Positions 10,232 to 20,940 of a stretch of 64,000 nucleotides of DNA are shown one piece after another. Position 1 is the first letter of the stretch; each line of letters begins with the position of its first letter. The DNA comes from Eupeodes corollae. Taxonomy: Eukaryota; Arthropoda; Insecta; Diptera; Syrphidae. The notes under the pieces are model-generated. The model was not told where the DNA came from. It made no database searches and saw only the letters and a program-made list of their open reading frames with translations. Position numbers and translations under genes: made by a program. Location: the NCBI RefSeq assembly GCF_945859685.1, contig NC_079147.1, positions 128,582,238 to 128,646,237 on the forward strand, given 5' to 3'.

Positions 10232-13195
10232 GGGTGAGCACTAGGAAGAGGAGAGAGGGTTTAAAAGGAGATGTCGGTGCACATTGGTTTTGAATTCCTG
10301 AATATTGCAATGACTAGGAAAGACAGAGTGTGGTAAGGCATTCCACTTTCGCGTAGTACGGCTAAAGAATGAATCTCTGTGTTTGACAGTACGGACGAAA
10401 TTGGGCTCGAGGGTATACTGATGAGCATAAGTAGATAACAGCCAGATCAAAAGGGATGACATATTTTTTGCATCGCCTAAGGAAACCCAAACACCTTGCG
10501 ACATTTTTGGCGACATCGTGTATGTGATTATTCCACTAGAGGTGATTGGTGACACACATACCGAGAATATCGAGGTGTTCAGTCTCATTGATGCAAGTGC
10601 TATCGCTTTAACGATACAAGACAGCATTGCGTTTTCGAAGCATTAAATCCCACGCGGTTTTTTAATCCCCATTGAACAATGCTGTTAAGGTCGGAATTTA
10701 ATGAGCTTATCAAATTTTATCGTTGCAGTTCCACATCCGAAGAAGAGGGATGTGAGTCTGAAAACGAATATGAAAATCTAAAAGTACTATCGTCAGCGAA
10801 ACAATGTATTGAATTCGATGTTGCAGACAGGAGATCATTAATAAAAATGAGAAAGAGTGTTGGAAATAGAACAGAGCTTGTTTATTGCAAAAATACTACT
10901 TGTATTGAACGATCCGAAAGGTAATTACTAATGAATCCAATGAAGCAGGGATTCATGCAAACCGAAAACACGCATTTTCGATAAGGGAGTCTGATGCCAA
11001 ACCCTATCAAATGCTTTTGAAATATCAAGTGCAATAATCTTACTTTCTCCAAAGCGATGTAAAGATTTCACTGTTCGGTGAGATGAACCATGAGATCACC
11101 AGTGGACCTATTGATTCGAAGCCGTACTGCCGATCATTAAAAAGCTTTTGTTCTTCAAGATTTTTCTTGAGCTGATAATTAATCAGCGTTTCCATGACCT
11201 TGGAAAGAAAGGAGGTAAGTGCAATCGGTCGGTAATTAGAGGGTGAGGAAGATTCACCTTTTTTGGGGATGGGCTGCATAAATGCAGTTTTCCATCCTCT
11301 CGGAACGAAACCTAAGGAGTAGGACAGATGAAAAAGCTTACGCAGTAGTTTTGCCACCGTTGAAGAACACCTCTTCAGAACAATAGCGGGGATACCATCC
11401 GGACCAGCGGATTTATGTGTTTAGATCTCTAAGGAGTCATAACACTCACTGGCAGCGTAGAATTGGCGGCGAACTGCCTAGCAAAGAGATTAGCTTTCTC
11501 TAAAGAGCTAATAAAAGGAGTGTCATTGACAACGAGCGTAGGAACCAATGAAGAGGAAGAATTTCTCATGTTTTTTTACTGCCTTTGGGACATTGCATTA
11601 TTTTTTGCCGTGATTTTTGGTCATGTAAAAATTTTCCGTCGAATATGGGTGTAGCAGGCCTTCCTGGCTTGTTTGGTCTTTTTCCTCAGTACGGTTGGCT
11701 TTATAGCAACGGAAACTTACCTCTTTGACCCTACTAACATTTTTACAGCTCGCATCAAACCATGCGTTTTCCTTGAGTCTGAAACTGTTAACCCTGTTCG
11801 GTATAAAAGTTCTCATTCCCAGGAGAATTAAACTTGTTATCATATCAATGCTGGCAACGTCACTATCGAGGAAGTGACCAGTTAATGATCGTGAAGTAAG
11901 TTGGCTTTCTCGTATTGCCAAACGGTTCTCTTAGGAGCTTTTTCTTTAACTGAACAGTTTTGACACGAGAAATTTGCTGATATAACACAAAACACAATGA
12001 TCAGATGTGCCTAGAGTAGATAGAACACTAACAGTGTACTTATCAGGGTCAGAGGTAAGAAACAAGTCAAGAGTGTTTTCTGCTCGACCTTCAACGTCCG
12101 ATAATCGGACGGGCTAGTTGACCAGCTGAGTTAGGTGGTTCAACTCAGCGAAGGTTTCTGCACACACTCCATCGGGTGTTGTCTGGCCTGAATGTTGAAG
12201 CCATGAAGAATTGTGTACATTGAAATCGCATTAACAACGATTTCAGTGCGAGGATAGGACGAAACAATTCTTTGGATGGAATCAGACAAAGCATCAAATT
12301 CACGAGAAGTTGATACTCTATCTAAATTAGGGCTTCGATAAAGGAAGCAGTAGTGAATGATTTGCTTATTAACGGAGAATTTAACCCATAAATAATTAAA
12401 AAAGGAATTGGTCAAGTACCATATTGTGGTAAGAGCTGATAAGCAACATCATTCCTAATGTTTATGGCGAGGCCATGATGGGAAAAGAATAAAGGCCCAA
12501 GCTATACCCATGAATAAAAAATTCAGCAGGATCAGAATCCTCACCTACTTGGATTTCACTTAGGGCCAAAACAGCTGTCCTGTATGAAACAGTATGGCGG
12601 TATGCCAACAAAAAATTCACCCTTATCCCACGAATATTAAAATAATATTAAAACCAAAACATAAAATTGTAAATACAATTCACTGAATTGAAACACAGAA
12701 TAATTATCCATAGCCTGCACTGCTAGTGTTATGCCTTAGCAGTGGCGAGACCGATCCAACCCTGTTATGCAAAACAGTAAATTTAATTAAAATAATCTGC
12801 TGAAGCACAAACTAGCATATGCATTAATTTCAATTGTAATGAAAACTTAAACATAACATAAACTAGGCTGTGCAACTGTGGAAGAAGGGGAAAGTAAGGA
12901 TGGGATGGTACTCACTGTGATGTGCTGTGGCTTATCATTTGTTTTTTTTATTATTGGTGTTTTTTTGTTGTTGTTGAGATTGCACTTTTGTTTTTTTTTT
13001 TGTTCTTAAGAATGTTATTGCAATGTGAAATTATTTTTTGTTTTGGTAAATTTTTTTGTTTTTGTTTCTCTAATAAACTATATTTTTTAACTGTATGTAA
13101 AGTTTGGTGGACAAAAAATGCTCAACGACACGACACACAAAAAATTAAAAGAAAAAAGGACGAGTACAGACACAACGGAGACGCAGAACACAGGG
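10232..13195 (-). mobile_element. CR1-like LINE, minus strand, interrupted by host exon 2
   Basis: In order on the minus strand: 5' UTR and endonuclease start (about 12640-12420, ALSEIQVGEDSDPAEFFI); endonuclease body (FLYRSPNLDRVST, 12380-12300); linker (ENAWFDASCKNVSR, about 11780); RT (WKTAFMQPIPKKGESSSPSN, then SNYRPIALTSFLSKVMETL, 11310-11150) and ALDISKAFDRVW at about 11010. Homology then stops at about 10925. It resumes at about 10718 with LNSDLNSIVQWGLKNRVGF, a position after the catalytic YADD, and ends with RDSFFSRTTRKWNALPHSVF (10390-10330). About 100 residues that include the active site are absent, and host exon 2 occupies that place. Stops and frameshifts are present elsewhere. 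The outer limit near 13195 is approximate. Confidence 0.75.
10729..10920 (+). CDS. Host gene, exon 2, embedded in a LINE
   Basis: Acceptor TTTTATCGTTGCAG|TTCC and donor CGAAAG|GTAATT bound a 192-nt open segment with one leading nucleotide and two trailing, matching exon 1 on the left and exon 3 on the right. Because its length is a multiple of three, skipping it would keep the frame. The peptide begins with an acidic run (STSEEEGCESENEYEN) and ends with Cys and Lys/Arg residues (TELVYCKNTTCIERSE). CR1-like LINE sequence lies within about ten bases on both sides. The segment could instead be a captured copy of an exon, but phase agreement favours use as an exon. Confidence 0.55.
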
Positions 13196-13197
13196 GT

Positions 13198-13622
13198 AAC
13201 CTTGTTTCATTGGTGATATTATTATAAGATCATTTACGTCACTTGAACATCTTCGAAATGTTTCTTGTCTCACCCTCTTTTACCGTTATTTTAATGGTTT
13301 ATGCTCTAGAGAAATAGCCAGCTGCATTCCTCCCCTTAAACAGTTGAACCGTACTAATCGCTCCTCTATGAATGCTCATCAATATACCCTCCAGCACAAC
13401 TTAGGTCGTACTGTCAATTACAGAGATTCGTTCTTTAGCCGTACTATGCGAATGTGGAATGCCTTGCCACACTCTGTCTTCCCCAGCTATTACAATATTC
13501 AGGAATTCAAAACCAATGTGCACCGACACCTCCTTTCAACCCCTCTCTCCTTTTCCTAGTGCTCACACTGTGCCTACATAATAAGGGTAGTTATCCCTTT
13601 GAGTGTGCGCTTATTATAAAAA
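13198..13622 (+). mobile_element. CR1-like LINE, 3' fragment
   Basis: Plus-strand copy of the same family as 10232-13195. It reads FTSLEHLRNVSCLTLFYRYF (13230s), then YTLQHNLGRTVNYRDSFFSR and MRMWNALPHSVFPSYYNIQ, then a stop at 13559 and a short 3' end with an A-rich tail at 13618-13626. 5'-truncated. It abuts the Jockey-like fragment that follows. Confidence 0.8.
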
Positions 13623-13624
13623 AA

Positions 13625-14510
13625 AAGTTCGTTCCCGCTCGGACACAGTCCAACTGAACCGAAGGAGCTTTGCTCCGCCTTGTGCCATGACGTCCCGATT
13701 GTACAGGAGTCGCTTATCCACGGTTCTTCGTCTGACGTGGTAGATTAGCGGAACTGCCAATCTAAACTGTATCATACCGCATCTATCTAAAAAGTGGAAT
13801 GCTTCTGTTGGACTAAAACCGCTCAAGCGTGCACTTTCAAAATACACGACGTTAGGATAGAATAACCCGAAAATTAAATTGTTGGTAGAAGTAATAGCTC
13901 TTGCAATGTGACCTCGAACGAGTTTTATCACGAAATTGTCAATTCTGTTGATTCGATCCCCGTTGTATAGGACCTCGTTGGAATAGTAATGCACGAAAGA
14001 AGTTTCGGCTGTTCGATATAAGTGTACCATATTTACCAACGGAAAATGTCGTAGTACAACGTTGGATATACCATCGACACCTGCTGACTTTTTATTTTGT
14101 ATTGAATTGAAGATGAGCTAAAGCTCAACCGTCGTCACTAACAAGCGACTTGGTCCCGTTTGCTGCGATTATGTCATTTGCCAGGGAATCGTCATTGAAC
14201 CGAATGAAACCGCGGTTCTCAGATCGCCATTGTGTGATATCAATTCGAAAGTAAAAGTTATTAAGTAGGGCTCTGATTTCCAGGTCGTGGTTGGGGCGAA
14301 TGGTAACATTGACCTGGTACAATTGCTGGAAAGCTCCCACCGCCTCCACTTTTTCCTTCGGATCTTCAATTACGTAAAATCCATCGTCAAAGATGGCGTC
14401 TTCTGGATCTATTTGCACTGTCCTGAGTACGTCCCTGTTCTCTTTAGTTCTTTGGAGTTTCAGACACTGAAGGCCATTATCGTTTTTTTTTCTGAATATC
14501 TTGTTGATTT
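13625..14510 (-). mobile_element. Jockey-like LINE copy 2, RT core deleted
   Basis: On the minus strand, 14420-14110 is the ORF2 linker before RT (DDGFYVIEDPKEKVEAVGA, RSENRGFIRFNDDSLAND). About 14100-14045 is the start of RT (SAGVDGI). The sequence then jumps at about 14045 to the C-terminal region (RIDNFVIKLVRGHIARAI, FESARLSGFSPTEAFHFLDR). The catalytic YADD region is therefore missing. The 3' UTR is absent as well, and the left end abuts the CR1-like fragment. Confidence 0.8.
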
Positions 14511-15690
14511 AATGTCATGACACCGAAGCTTCCGCATTCATGTTATAAAACGCTATTAATCTTTTTATGTGCGTGTGAACATTAGTGAGTGTGATTTACG
14601 CACTTGTTGCAAACGTTTTCGGGTGCAAATCGGATTCATAAATGTCATGACACCGATCGCATCCGAATTGTTTCATGCCAAAGAGGTGAGTTTCTCCACC
14701 TTCGCAACATTCGGCATTACGGCAAACCTGACACTCACTCAATTTGTGATTTAAGTGACAGCAATAACTTTTACTGGCTAAAAAGAAAACTTATTATCAG
14801 CTGGTAGTTGATATAACTTGCGAAAAAAAGTAACCAAATGCAGTAAACAGTTGAGTGCTCGTCGTCGGTCGTGTGTTTTTCTTTTTTTTTCTCTTCTTCA
14901 TTTAGCAGAAATAAAACATTTACCGCTGGGCATATTGCAGTTAAACAAATAATTTTATTATTTGTATCCATTTAAATCTATATAATTCTATATCTTGTAA
15001 AAAGCAGACAAAATCCTATGTATGTCGGTAGTATATCAACCGCTCAAAATCTCGAACACAAATGGAAGAGGGGTCATGAGTAGTCACAACACATGTAGAC
15101 ACATGGTGTTGTGAGCACAACACGTATAGACAGGCACAAGCAGAAAATTCAATTTCTGTCATAAGCATCCCGTCCCTCTACTCAGCTCCTCTTTTGTCCA
15201 CAAACTCTCGTCACAACGTTGTGGGCACAACACGTATAGACAGGAACAAAGTGAATGTCGATTGTTTTTAATACAGTGCGACGAGGACAACATATTAGTC
15301 GCGAGTGAGATGCCCGATAAAAATCCGCTACACTAAACGAAACATAACATGCTTAAACCCAAAAACAGATGTCGGTCACCTAAAACATATGTTGGTATTC
15401 GTGGCAAAAAAAATGTTATTGTTAATCGTGATGCGTGTCGTTTTGCCGACGGGGTTTTAAAATTCGATTTTTCTTCGTGATTTCCTAATAATAAAAATCG
15501 TGTAAAAATTTTTGTATTTTAAAGATTAATTTTTAAGTCGGTTCGGGTTAATTTTTTGTAAAATGTTCGAGCTTTGTTGTGTGCCAGCTGCTGGGTTAAA
15601 CGTGGGGCGCGAACCCACTTATCAAAGCAAAAGGGTGACGTCAGATAAGTTAAAAAAATTGTATTTATTTTTTTGAAACGATACTTTCTG
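14511..15690. other. Intron sequence with two direct-repeat pairs
   Basis: AATGTCATGACACCGA occurs at 14511-14526 and again at 14642-14657. A second pair, about 32 nt with two mismatches and containing CACAACACGTATAGACAGG, lies at 15108-15139 and 15218-15249. No coding similarity is recognised. Confidence 0.6.
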
Positions 15691-15699
15691 TTCTGTTTT

Positions 15700-18055
15700 T
15701 TTCTTTTCGTTTCAGTTGTCCGGTTATTGACGAATGTCTTTGGCATGGAAAAAACCAAGAGGTTTGCCAGATCTGGATTCCAGTTCATACATGCAATTTC
15801 CAACTACTTTTCTCACTCGGGATTTTAGGAATGTTGGGAGCAACTTGGCATTAATTCCTTGAACGAAATTCCTCTGGGTGAAGTTCCTATGGAATACCTC
15901 TTGACCTTCACGGTAAGTGACATTTTTAGATATCTTATTCTACTGATTTCTTGACTTAATGTATGATCTTTCCAAATTCTCCGACAGTGTCTGTCTTGCG
16001 AGTGTCAAATTAAGTGCGCGTGGTTGGACCAACATTTCGGGATCGTGCAATGCGTTTAGTTTTCTTAGTAAAGCATAAATTGAACCGTGATTTATCGTGT
16101 TTTGTCCAAACATGGCGAAAAAGGGTTGACAATTTAGCGAGTCATGCATGTCGGATCGCAATGCACATGCTATACTGGGCAAATTAAGGTCCCAGTCATT
16201 TTGCTGCTTTGAAATTAAAATTCTCAACTTGCTAAGAAAACTTCGATTGACCCGCTCCGAAATGTTGGCTTGAGGCGAATACACTGCCATTCGCACATGC
16301 TTTATGCCATAGTTATCCATTCAAGATATTGAATCACACGGTTTGACATAGTTTTTTGTAATTCTTTGAAAAACATGAACTTTGCGAAATGGTCCACCAC
16401 AATGAAACGTAAATGTTACCTCACTTAGTGCGCGGATACGGGCCAAGGAAATCAACATAGAGTCGTTGCATGGGCCTTTCCGTTTTTCTTTGGTTGACAA
16501 TCGGTGGGCGAAGAATTTCGTTTCACATTTTACAAATTTCGCAGTTTTTCACGTAAATCTTAATATCTTTAATCATTTTTGGGCAATAATATTTGGATCG
16601 TACGCGAGCATAAGTTTTATCAAAACCACTATGGCAACTTAGTTTGGTATTATGACACATTTCGATACACTTTTGAGTAAGATTATCGGGAAGCCATAAG
16701 CGCCAAACAGAATCTTCTTCGTCTACACTTGCGGTTCTGAATCTCACTGTTCGGTAAATATATTTCTCGAAAATGTCAAGGTCTGGTAGATTAGCTTGGT
16801 TTTAGGCAATGTTCCCTCTCAAGTGGGTATATTGTTCCGAGTCAAACTGAGCCGAATTTGAATCGATATCATCGCATATCATCGAAGAACCTCCACAAAT
16901 CGCATTATCTACAACAGTATCACCTGTCGCCTCGATAGGCAATCTGTCACTACGTTTAAGGATCCTTTTCGATGTTTAATCGAGAAGTTGTACCCTTGAA
17001 GTTCTAGGCTCCATCTGGCTAGTCTGCCTGATAGTTCCTTCATTGACATGAGCCATTTAGGGCTGGAATGGTCCGTAATGGTTTAAAAAGGTAAGCCGTC
17101 AACAAAAGACCGAAATTTTAGCACGCTTAGCACGGCTGCGAGTATTTCCTAGTCCAAGGACAACAAAGTTTGGAAACTGTCTTTTAATACTTTCTAAGTG
17201 AAAAGACTCTTCAGATGAAGGTTTCAATAATTCAGTGTCATCTTTAAAATCTTCTTCTTTGTCAAAATCTACTTTTAATTCACTTGTTTGGGGTAACAAC
17301 TGGAAGCTACGCCAAAAACTCATGCCAAGTTTGGTATGATATAAAAAGATTTCGTAATGGCATAGCGATATGTGAAAACGACGGGACAAACCGGCGGAAA
17401 TATGAAAATAAACCCAAACATTTTTGGACTTGATTTAAAATTTTCGGAATGGGAAGATGCTTTATATTTTCAATATGTCTATTATTGGGACGAACACCCT
17501 ATTTCATTATAGCCGAATTGGCACTTTTTGAATTTAAGTTCAGGTCGTAATATTCTTTGAAGTACATCTAAATGTTCCGAAATAGTTTTGGTAGCTTTTG
17601 TTATATCATCCATATACACAACAAGAGTCCCTTCATTAGTAAATGGACGTAAAATATTATTAATGAATCGTTGAAACATTGCAGGTGCATTTTTTAAACC
17701 AAAAGGCATTTGCAAATATTTAAATTGTCCATCTGGGGTTACAAATGCTATATATTTAATTGAATTTTGTGAGACTTTTTCTTGGTGAAAATCATTTTTT
17801 ACATCCAAACTTGTAAAATATGCCTTGCCTTCCAATCTCTCTAGACTGTCATCATTTAAGAGGTAATAGATAACTATCCCTTACCATGATTTTATTCAGA
17901 AGTCGATAGTCAAGACACATTCGTTTCTCGACACATTTTTTTGAAACTAGAATAATTGGAAATGCATAGGGGATTTGTTTATTTTCAGAAGGTCGCTAAT
18001 CATATCCCTGACAATACACCGATCTTCATAAGAAAGTCTTCTAGGTGCTGAGGTT
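15700..18055 (-). mobile_element. Ty3/Gypsy pol relic (RT, RNase H, integrase)
   Basis: Minus-strand order is as in Gypsy elements. RT at 18050-17482 (YFTSLDVKNDFHQ, QMPFGLKNAPAMFQRF, LVVYMDDI with catalytic DD). RNase H end at about 17085-16925 (TDHSSPKWLMSMKEL, then a KHRKGSLNVVTDCLS-like end). Integrase HHCC finger at 16747-16523 (CHNTKLSCHSGFDKTY, NCEICKM). Integrase core end at 16320-15940 (AVYSPQANISERVNRSFL, with the catalytic Glu). Integrase C-terminal part follows to about 15710 (VTYREGQEVFHRNF). Between RT and RNase H, 17100-17400 is foreign or too degraded to place. No protease or gag is found. Confidence 0.8.
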
Positions 18056-18059
18056 ATGG

Positions 18060-18690
18060 GCCTCACCCAACAAACTTCTCTATCTAGCCTTCTAGATGTC
18101 TCCAGTTTTGCGCTCCAAGTTGGTTGAGGTCACCTTCCACTTGTGTGCGCCACCTGATCCGCGGTCGTCCTCTACTGCGCTGTCCTGTGGGTGTGGATTC
18201 GAATCCTTTCCGTGCTGGAGCATTGTTTTCCATACGCTCTACGTGACCTAGTCATCTTAGTCGTTGGACTTTTAGCCTACTGGCTAAGTCTACGTCGCTG
18301 TACAGCCCGTACAGCTCGTCGTTCCATCTTCTTCTCCACTCCCCTTCGGTGAACACGGGATCGTAGATCACACGAAGAACTTTTCTCTCAAAGCGACCCA
18401 AGGTGCTTTCATCCGCTTTTGTCATAGTTCATGCTTTTGCACTGTATAGCAGGACGGGGATGATAATGGTCTTATATAGCAACACTTTGGTCCCTCGAGA
18501 GAGGACTTTACCACTCAATTGCTTTCTTAGTCCAAAGAAACAGCGGTTAGCAAGAGTTATTCTGCGTTTGATCTCAGCGCTGGTGTTGTTTCCTGTGTTT
18601 ACAGCGGAGCCTAGGTAGACGAAGTTCTTGACTACCTCAAAGTTACGTCTGTCGATGGTTACATTTTGACCAAGACGTCGGTGTTGTATG
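18060..18690 (-). mobile_element. RTE-clade LINE, 3' end of ORF
   Basis: Minus strand: NLEVVKNFVYLGSAVNTGNN (18650s), then LLYKTIIIPVLLYSAKAWTM, ESTLGRFERKVLRVIYDP, EWRRRWNDELYGLY and RLRWLGHVERM-like residues, ending with RSRGRPRIRW. This is the C-terminal region of RTE-type LINE polymerases. It is 5'-truncated and lies between the Gypsy relic and the MADF relic, probably inserted in the Gypsy element's missing gag region. Confidence 0.8.
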
Positions 18691-19110
18691 TCCTTTCTAG
18701 ACGACTAAACATTGAAGGAGTCGACGTTAATGAAATAAAAACGAAATGGTTAGCCCTCCGGACTACCATTAAAACTAACTTCGCAAAATTGCGAGAAAAA
18801 AAAATTTGGACAAGTTGCAACCGATTCACAGACGGTGAATTGGAAGTACATGAAGCAATTGCTGTTTTTGGAGGTCAATAAAGTGCACCAATCAACTGCA
18901 TCTGTGGCATCTATGGAATTTGTAAGTAGATCTTTTGTTCATAACACATTATGTTTGTGTAACATTTTTTTTTACTACAGCCACCCTCAGTCACCGATCC
19001 TTCGATTTTAGATGAGCTACAAGCTTCACCTCAACCTCAACTGCGTAGTTCCACCAATAATTTTGCACAAAACCCTTCTTTTTCTCGAAGTCGAACCCAA
19101 TTCTTTACTT
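18670..19110 (+). pseudogene. MADF-like DNA-binding protein relic (probably PIF/Harbinger ORF1)
   Basis: 18690-18881 encodes LNIEGVDVNEIKTKWLALRT and FAKLREKKIWTSCNRF, the pattern of the second half of a MADF (Myb/SANT-like) domain. It is interrupted by a stop, then a GTAAGT-like donor near 18920 and an acceptor (TACTACAG) at about 18979 lead to a Pro/Gln/Ser-rich piece (PPSVTDPSILDELQASPQPQ). The form suggests a spliced MADF gene such as the accessory protein of PIF/Harbinger transposons. A host MADF pseudogene is the alternative. Confidence 0.45.
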
Positions 19111-20905
19111 TTTTATTTCAATGCATAATCTTCAATTAAATGAGTGGCCAAAAACAAAACAGCAGCCCACTTTTTCCTAGACATTTTTTTTTAAACACAC
19201 ATCAAAAAGTGACATTTTAAATTTGAATTGTAGATACACATAATAAAGCTACATAAGTTTTACATAAAATGTAATCAACATAAATATATGGAACAAATTG
19301 TGTGTAATAATATGTAGCATTATTTATATGCAATCGTCACGAGAACATATTTTTATGTTATTCTTTTTAGACAATAAACACTTCGAGTAATAAGCACAAT
19401 ATGTGTTTAAAGAAAAATGTACAACTTGCAATATATGTAGGTTATATATTGAAGTTTTCTGTGACGTGACGGATACATAATTATGTAGATTTTACACGTC
19501 GTCTAGTCTTAGCTTAAGTAATTTTGTCCACAATGTAATGTGTATGAACTCTCTTCTGCGTTCAGATATGAATTCTTAAATTCACTTTCACTAATTCTAA
19601 TTTCACTTTGATTTTCGTTCAAATTTATTTTTTAAATCGTATGCTGCGATTCGTTTCACGGATAAATAATATTTTTAATAGCTTTCCCACCGACTGCGCC
19701 AGTTTTGATTGAGGTAACGAAATAAGAAAGATTTAAATTTGAGTTTAAATTATTGAAATGATGCAAAGCTGATAAATATGATCAGCACCCAAATAACCAG
19801 GAAATCGAACCTGCCCCACATCATACTTTACACATAAACATTTTCTTTACAGAAAAAATACTTGTGCTTACAGCACTTGATAAACTCTCTAAATTCGCAA
19901 AAGCAAAAATAATTAAGTCCTGTTCCATAGAAAGAAAGTGAAAATATTCAACTCGACACTCTCAGAAATAATGCGATGCTTAAATTCAAATGGTCCTCCA
20001 CGTTCATTCGAAGAACTCCTTCAACGATCGGTTAACGAATACAATTTTTTTTAGGAAAATAGTATTCATTTAAATTTAGATCTAAAATCCGAAAAATTAA
20101 AATCAACGTCTCAAATCAATGTTTTAATAAACGAATCGTTGCCTTTTTTTGAATATTTGGAGGAAAAATACAGTCGATGTAGGTATTTAAAAAAATGGAA
20201 ATGGTTAAGTGGGTAAAGGGTGCTTTTTAAAACCCATCTACTTAGACTTTAATTATTTATAATTTTTGAGTTCTTTAAAATGATAAATTAAACAAATTAA
20301 CAGAATATAGAAATAGTCTTGACCCCAATTCAAATCCACCAACCAAAGTGCTTTTACGAGTAGTTACTGAAATTCTACCTATGTATGACATAAATGTTCA
20401 TATGGGTTTTGTTAGATAAAAATGTTTGGTCAATATCTTTCTTTTTTTCGATAGAAAACCATTTCTTGACAGTTTTTTTTTATTGTTTTTATAAGTGTTA
20501 GTGTTTTGTAAAAAATGATTTCAATTTAATTTTTCTAGAATAGTTAACAAAATGTTAATAACTATCTTTTACGTATGATAAAATAAGTTCCATTGTAATT
20601 TCTTTTTTTGATAAATATGGATTCGATTTTTCCAAGAAAATCTTCTTGTGTTACAAAATTTTGAATAAAATAAAATAATTTTGAAGTCAAGCATTCATTT
20701 ATTCTCGAGATTTTCGAATAGAACATCAGTTTTTACTAATTGTTTGTAGTATTTTTTGCAGACTCTTTTTTTTATAAAAAAAAACTGGCAATTGGTATAA
20801 AAATGTCAAAAATACATTGGTTTTCTGTAGATTCATGATGTTTTTTTTTTTGCAAAAAAGCATATGTGTAGTTGACTAAATTAAGTTTTTAATAATATAA
20901 TAGTA
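19111..20905. other. AT-rich intron stretch
   Basis: Apart from the primer-site candidate near 19690, I see only A/T-rich sequence with no long frame. Some may be LTR or leader sequence of the Gypsy relic. Confidence 0.4.
19684..19701 (-). other. Candidate LTR-element primer binding site
   Basis: On the minus strand TGGCGCAGTCGGTGGGAA follows an AT-rich stretch, the form of a tRNA-primer binding site just inside the 5' LTR of 17.6/297-type Gypsy elements. The Gypsy relic at 15700-18055 has the same orientation, so this may be its 5' leader, with RTE and MADF insertions between. I cannot delimit the LTR. Confidence 0.4.
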
Positions 20906-20910
20906 TTAAA

Positions 20911-20940
20911 CGTAGCGTGATGGTTAGGGAGTTGGACAGT
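20911..20940 (+). repeat. SINE head (tRNA-like A-box part), left piece of a split SINE
   Basis: CGTAGCGTGATGGTTAGGGA followed by GTTGGACAGT matches the 5' head of the complete SINE at 50873. The rest resumes at 23674 after the Jockey-like insertion. Confidence 0.65.

Noticed and set aside
17099..17389. 96-codon minus-strand frame inside the Gypsy relic as a host exon
   Set aside because: It has no splice borders that I can support and lies where RT-RNase H connection sequence should be; left as unplaced sequence.
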